Source of the DNA: Mycolicibacter minnesotensis
GTDB taxonomy: Bacteria; Actinomycetota; Actinomycetes; Mycobacteriales; Mycobacteriaceae
Length of the DNA stretch: 64,000 bases
Assembly (NCBI RefSeq): GCF_010731755.1
Contig: NZ_AP022589.1
Location: 3,534,001-3,598,000, forward strand
Direction: 5' to 3'
Each line of letters starts with the position of its first letter. Position 1 is the stretch's first letter. Made by a program: the position numbers and the translations under genes. Positions 60,969-64,000 of the stretch are shown piece after piece. Under the pieces are notes generated by a model, which was not told the origin of the DNA, searched no databases, and worked only from the letters and a program-made list of their open reading frames with translations.

Positions 60969-61067
60969 AGGGTCTGCGGGCGAGCCGCTCGCCGACAGTC
61001 CGGCCGATCGAGCCGGATGCAGGCCGCGTCTCATGCAATTCACTGGCCGCAACAGGGAGGTGTTGCT

Positions 61068-62075
61068 GTGGCCGAGCAGGGCGAATTCGGACATGTACCG
61101 GTTCTGCTGGACCGCTGTGTGGAGCTGTTGGCCCCGGCGCTGACTCGGCGATCGCCCGACGGACGAGGCGCCACGCTGGTCGATGCCACCCTGGGCGCCG
61201 GTGGCCACACCGAGCGGTTCCTCACCGAGTTCCCCGGTCTGCGCGTCATCGGCTTGGATCGTGACACCACTGCACTGGACATCGCCGGCACCCGGTTGGC
61301 CCGGTTCGGTGATCGACTGCACCCGGTGCGAACCCGCTATGACGGCATCACCGCGGCGCTGGCCGAATCAGGCTTGGGCGCAACCGGATCGGTCGACGGC
61401 GTGTTGTTCGACCTGGGCGTGTCGTCGATGCAGCTCGACCGGGTCGAACGCGGATTCTCCTATGCCCAGGACGCGCCGCTGGATATGCGGATGGACCCGC
61501 AGGCCGAGCTGACGGCTGCAGAAATCGTGAACACCTACGACGCAGCGGCACTGACCGACATCCTGCGCCGCTTCGGTGAGGAGCGTTTCGCGTCACGGAT
61601 CGCCTCCTACATCGTGCGCCGCCGGGCGCAGACGCCGTTCACCTCGACCGGAGAACTGACGGAGCTGCTCTACCAGGCGATTCCGGCGCCGGCGCGGCGC
61701 ACCGGAGGCCACCCGGCCAAGCGCACGTTTCAGGCGCTGCGGATCGCGGTCAACGGTGAGCTGGATTCGTTGCGGGCTGCTTTGCCTGCGGCACTGGACG
61801 CCGTGTCGGTGGGCGGACGTGTGGTGGTGATGGCCTACCAGTCGTTGGAGGACCGGATCGTCAAGCAGCTGTTCGCTGCCGCGACCGCGTCGCGTACGCC
61901 GGTCGGGCTGCCAGTCGAATTGCCCGGCGACGAAGCGAAGTTCACGACCCTGACTCGGGGGGCTGAGCGGGCCGAGGCGGATGAGGTCGAGCGCAATCCG
62001 CGGGCGGGTTCGGTCCGGCTGCGTGCCGTCGAGCGTGTTCATGCTGGGGCGATCGTGGCATCGAGGGGGAAGTGA
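61068..62075 (+). CDS. rsmH: 16S rRNA (cytosine(1402)-N(4))-methyltransferase
   Basis: A 335-residue SAM-dependent methyltransferase acting on the ribosomal P-site nucleotide C1402. The SAM motif is [15 protein letters not shown] (38-52). [24 protein letters not shown] and [15 protein letters not shown] are family blocks. GTG 61068 is chosen because GGGAGG lies 7 bases upstream and the length matches the family (about 310). The frame is open back to ATG 60849, inside mraZ, but that part coincides with the mraW RNA motif. The stop overlaps the next gene. Confidence 0.95.
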   Translation: MAEQGEFGHVPVLLDRCVELLAPALTRRSPDGRGATLVDATLGAGGHTERFLTEFPGLRVIGLDRDTTALDIAGTRLARFGDRLHPVRTRYDGITAALAESGLGATGSVDGVLFDLGVSSMQLDRVERGFSYAQDAPLDMRMDPQAELTAAEIVNTYDAAALTDILRRFGEERFASRIASYIVRRRAQTPFTSTGELTELLYQAIPAPARRTGGHPAKRTFQALRIAVNGELDSLRAALPAALDAVSVGGRVVVMAYQSLEDRIVKQLFAAATASRTPVGLPVELPGDEAKFTTLTRGAERAEADEVERNPRAGSVRLRAVERVHAGAIVASRGK

Positions 62076-63190
62076 TGGCGACCAAGCGCACACCCGCGGC
62101 GGGGCAGGGCGACCGCCGTCGCAGCCCCGACGGCACAACGCGCACCAGCCCGCGGCGTGCCAACGAGACGGCACAGGCCCGGGGCTCTCGGCGACAGCGG
62201 GGCAGCACACCCACCCCGGGGCGCGAGTCTCGGCCGCGGTCTGGCCCGTTGAAGACGGCACCGCTTCGCCCCGATGCCCGGCCGGTGCCGGCTAAGAGCA
62301 CCAAACAGGCCAAGGCTCGCGCCAAGGCGCGGAAAGCCAAGGCTCCAAAAGTTGTACGTGTTCCCCTGCGCGAACGCCTGATCGCCAAGCTGGCTTCGGT
62401 CGACCTGCGTCCGCGCACGCTGGCGGCCAAGGTTCCGTTTGTGGTGCTGATCATCGGTGCATTGGCCGTAGGGCTGGGAATCACGTTGTGGCTGTCGACC
62501 GATGCCGCTGAGCGGTCATATCAGTTGGGCGGCATCAGGGAGCGCAACCGCGTCCTTCTCCAGCAGAAGGAAGCACTTGAGCGGGACGTGCTTACCGCAG
62601 AGTCCGCGCCCGCGCTGGCCGAGGCGGCCCGCGAACTGGGCATGATTCCGAGCCGGGACACCGCGCATCTGGTTCAGGACCCGGTCGGCAACTGGGTTGT
62701 CGTCGGGGTGCCCAAGCCGGCCGAGGGAATGCCGCCGCCGCCGCTGAACACCAAATTGCCCGACGATGCGGCACCTCCGGCTGAGGTTCCGGTGCGCCTG
62801 CCGCCGACCGCGCCCAAACTGGACACCCGGCATCTGCCCGCCGCGGTTCCACCGGCTCCGGCAGTGCCCGGCGCGCCGCTGGTCCTGCCGGGCCAGCCCG
62901 GCGCTCCCGGTATACCGATGGCCGGACCATTGCCTGGCCCCAGCGCGCAGGACATCCCCCTGCTGGCACCGCATCCTGGAGGCATCCCGCCCGCCGCAGT
63001 GCCGCCCGGGCTGGTAGTGCCACCGGAGACAGTTCCCGCCCCTGAGGGATCCGGACTGCCGGCGACCGTCTTGCCGCCGGCCGCGGTGGTGCCGCCGGCG
63101 GTGGTGCCGCCCGAGACCGTGCTGCGGCCGCAACTCCTGTTGCCACCGGACGCCGCGGGCGCCCCGACGGTTCCCGGGGCCGCGCGATGA
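62075..63190 (+). CDS. FtsL-like septum protein with proline-rich tail
   Basis: A 371-residue bitopic membrane protein (Rv2164c by position). A long basic cytosolic N-terminus (1-119) is followed by one transmembrane segment (120-141) and a heptad-like coiled coil (RNRVLLQQKEALERDV). The external tail of about 200 residues is rich in proline and alanine. Position between rsmH and pbpB, topology and coiled coil all fit FtsL, which pairs with a DivIC-type partner at the septum. ATG 62075 overlaps the rsmH stop (TGATG), with GAGGGGG upstream; GTG 62072 is possible. Confidence 0.85.
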   Translation: MATKRTPAAGQGDRRRSPDGTTRTSPRRANETAQARGSRRQRGSTPTPGRESRPRSGPLKTAPLRPDARPVPAKSTKQAKARAKARKAKAPKVVRVPLRERLIAKLASVDLRPRTLAAKVPFVVLIIGALAVGLGITLWLSTDAAERSYQLGGIRERNRVLLQQKEALERDVLTAESAPALAEAARELGMIPSRDTAHLVQDPVGNWVVVGVPKPAEGMPPPPLNTKLPDDAAPPAEVPVRLPPTAPKLDTRHLPAAVPPAPAVPGAPLVLPGQPGAPGIPMAGPLPGPSAQDIPLLAPHPGGIPPAAVPPGLVVPPETVPAPEGSGLPATVLPPAAVVPPAVVPPETVLRPQLLLPPDAAGAPTVPGAAR

Positions 63191-64000
63191 CACGGACCGA
63201 GCGGGGAACCGGACCGGCACGTCGCGCCGACAGTTCGGCCACGGCCGACAGGCGAAAGACCCGCCGCGCTGCCACCCCGCCGGCCAAAATGGCCAAAAAG
63301 ACCAAGGCCGCCAAGCCTGGAAAAACCCCGAAAGTGACTCCGGAAGAAGGGCATTCGGCCCGCGATCGCCGTACCCGGCAGGCCACCGAGATGGGCCTGC
63401 GCAGCGCCTCATTCGTCTTCCGGCATCGCACCGGCAATGCGGTCATCTTCCTGGTGCTGGCCTTGTCGGCGGCGCAGCTCTTCTACCTCCAGGTCCCTCG
63501 GGCATCCGGGCTGCGGGCCGAGGCCGCCGGACAACTCAAGGTCACCGACATCCAGCAGGCCATGCGCGGCGACATCATCGACCGCACCGGGGACAAGCTC
63601 GCCTTCACCATCGAGGCCCGAGCGCTGTCCTTCCAGCCGGTCAAGATCGGCAAGCAGCTCGCCGACGCCAAGAAGAAGGACCCGTCGGCCCCCGATCCGC
63701 AGCTGCGGCTGCAGGAGATCGCCAAAGAGATCTCCACGCGGCTCGGCAATAAGCCGGACTCCGCTGCTCTGCTGAAGAAGTTGCGCAGCAACGAGACGTT
63801 CGTCTATCTCGCTCGTGCCGTGGACCCCGCGGTGGCGGAGCAGATCATCGAGAAATGCCCGGAGGTCGGCAGCGAGCGTCAAGACCTGCGGCAATATCCG
63901 GGCGGCTCCTTGGCCGCCAACATCATCGGTGGCATCGACTGGGACGGCCACGGCCTGCTGGGCCTGGAGGACTCGATGGACGCGGTGCTGGCCGGAACGG
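63187..64000 (+). CDS. pbpB: Septal penicillin-binding protein 3 (FtsI), N-terminal part (3' end outside window)
   Basis: The first 271 codons of the class B transpeptidase of the divisome; the full protein is usually near 680 residues. A basic N-terminus (about 80 residues, rich in Lys, Arg and Thr) precedes the transmembrane helix (about 84-103, GNAVIFLVLALSAAQLFYL). The pedestal domain then starts with QQAMRGDIIDRTGDKLAFT, the class B signature. The transpeptidase motifs lie beyond the window. ATG 63187 overlaps the FtsL-like stop by 4 bp (ATGA). Confidence 0.95.
   Translation, partial: MTRTERGTGPARRADSSATADRRKTRRAATPPAKMAKKTKAAKPGKTPKVTPEEGHSARDRRTRQATEMGLRSASFVFRHRTGNAVIFLVLALSAAQLFYLQVPRASGLRAEAAGQLKVTDIQQAMRGDIIDRTGDKLAFTIEARALSFQPVKIGKQLADAKKKDPSAPDPQLRLQEIAKEISTRLGNKPDSAALLKKLRSNETFVYLARAVDPAVAEQIIEKCPEVGSERQDLRQYPGGSLAANIIGGIDWDGHGLLGLEDSMDAVLAGT

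Noticed and set aside
60849..61067. ATG 60849 as the rsmH start
   Set aside because: It lies inside mraZ, lacks a good ribosome-binding site and adds 73 residues over the RNA motif; GTG 61068 has a strong site and gives the family length.

Overview
The window is a GC-rich chromosomal segment from a mycobacterium. Diagnostic content includes MmpS3, FadD15, a PGRS glycine-repeat protein, a PE-PPE-type hydrolase, PknL with its DNA-binding partner, the mannosyltransferases PimB' and MptA, the actinobacterial cytochrome bcc:aa3 genes and the start of the division/cell-wall cluster. From memory, gene order follows M. tuberculosis Rv2221c to Rv2163c almost gene for gene, in reverse. The secreted PGRS protein without a PE domain hints at a non-tuberculous lineage such as the terrae group (inference only).

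Layout. 1-6 kb: the 3' end of glnE faces glnA; three accessory genes (hotdog thioesterase, PE-PPE-like secreted hydrolase, 13E12 HNH protein) lie between them. 6-17.8 kb: RDD and DUF4191 membrane proteins, lipoate synthesis (lipB-lipA), an epimerase-like protein, DlaT (the lipoylated E2 that uses LipA/LipB products), an unrecognised membrane protein where I expected ephD, pepB, a class III adenylate cyclase, gcvT (its lipoylated partner GcvH is not here) and ilvE. 17.8-20.4 kb: the PGRS gene and a candidate small gene. 20.4-27.7 kb: cobT-cobS, DUF3043, glycerate kinase, an Fe-S carrier, adenosine kinase and asnB. 27.9-36.0 kb: the respiratory block, ctaC-ctaF, mmpS3-DUF2561, then ctaE-qcrC-qcrA-qcrB on the other strand with a flavin oxidase-like gene attached to the end of qcrB. 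36-52 kb: trpD, an exonuclease/GIY-YIG fusion, an NlpC/P60 peptidase, a metallopeptidase-like protein, pimB', fadD15, two SRPBCC proteins, an ArsA-like ATPase, an acyltransferase, a GT87 mannosyltransferase, a membrane protein, a 3'-5' exoribonuclease and aroG. 52.5-60.1 kb: pknL and its divergent DNA-binding partner, mptA with a prenyl synthase, an MTHFR-like enzyme, lppM, a GNAT enzyme and a DUF3040 protein ending at a clear terminator. 60.3-64 kb: the start of the division cluster, mraZ, an mraW-type RNA element, rsmH, an FtsL-like protein and the 5' part of pbpB.

Many genes are coupled by 4-bp ATGA/GTGA overlaps (lipB-lipA, cobT-cobS, ctaE-qcrC-qcrA-qcrB, mmpS3-DUF2561, metallopeptidase-pimB', the run before the acyltransferase, rsmH-ftsL-pbpB). 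About seventeen start codons have a TANNNT -10 hexamer 5 to 8 bases upstream, the layout of mycobacterial leaderless transcripts.

No tRNA, rRNA, CRISPR array or intact insertion sequence was seen. The most interesting items are an mraW RNA motif that is open in frame with rsmH and can be mistaken for an RsmH extension, a 57-bp tandem repeat with inverted ends inside mptA, a leaderless upstream ORF coupled to mmpS3, a PknL partner without the N-terminal tail that carries the known phosphosite, and two palindromes at convergent gene ends. Ortholog names and Rv numbers come from recognition and memory, not from a search.
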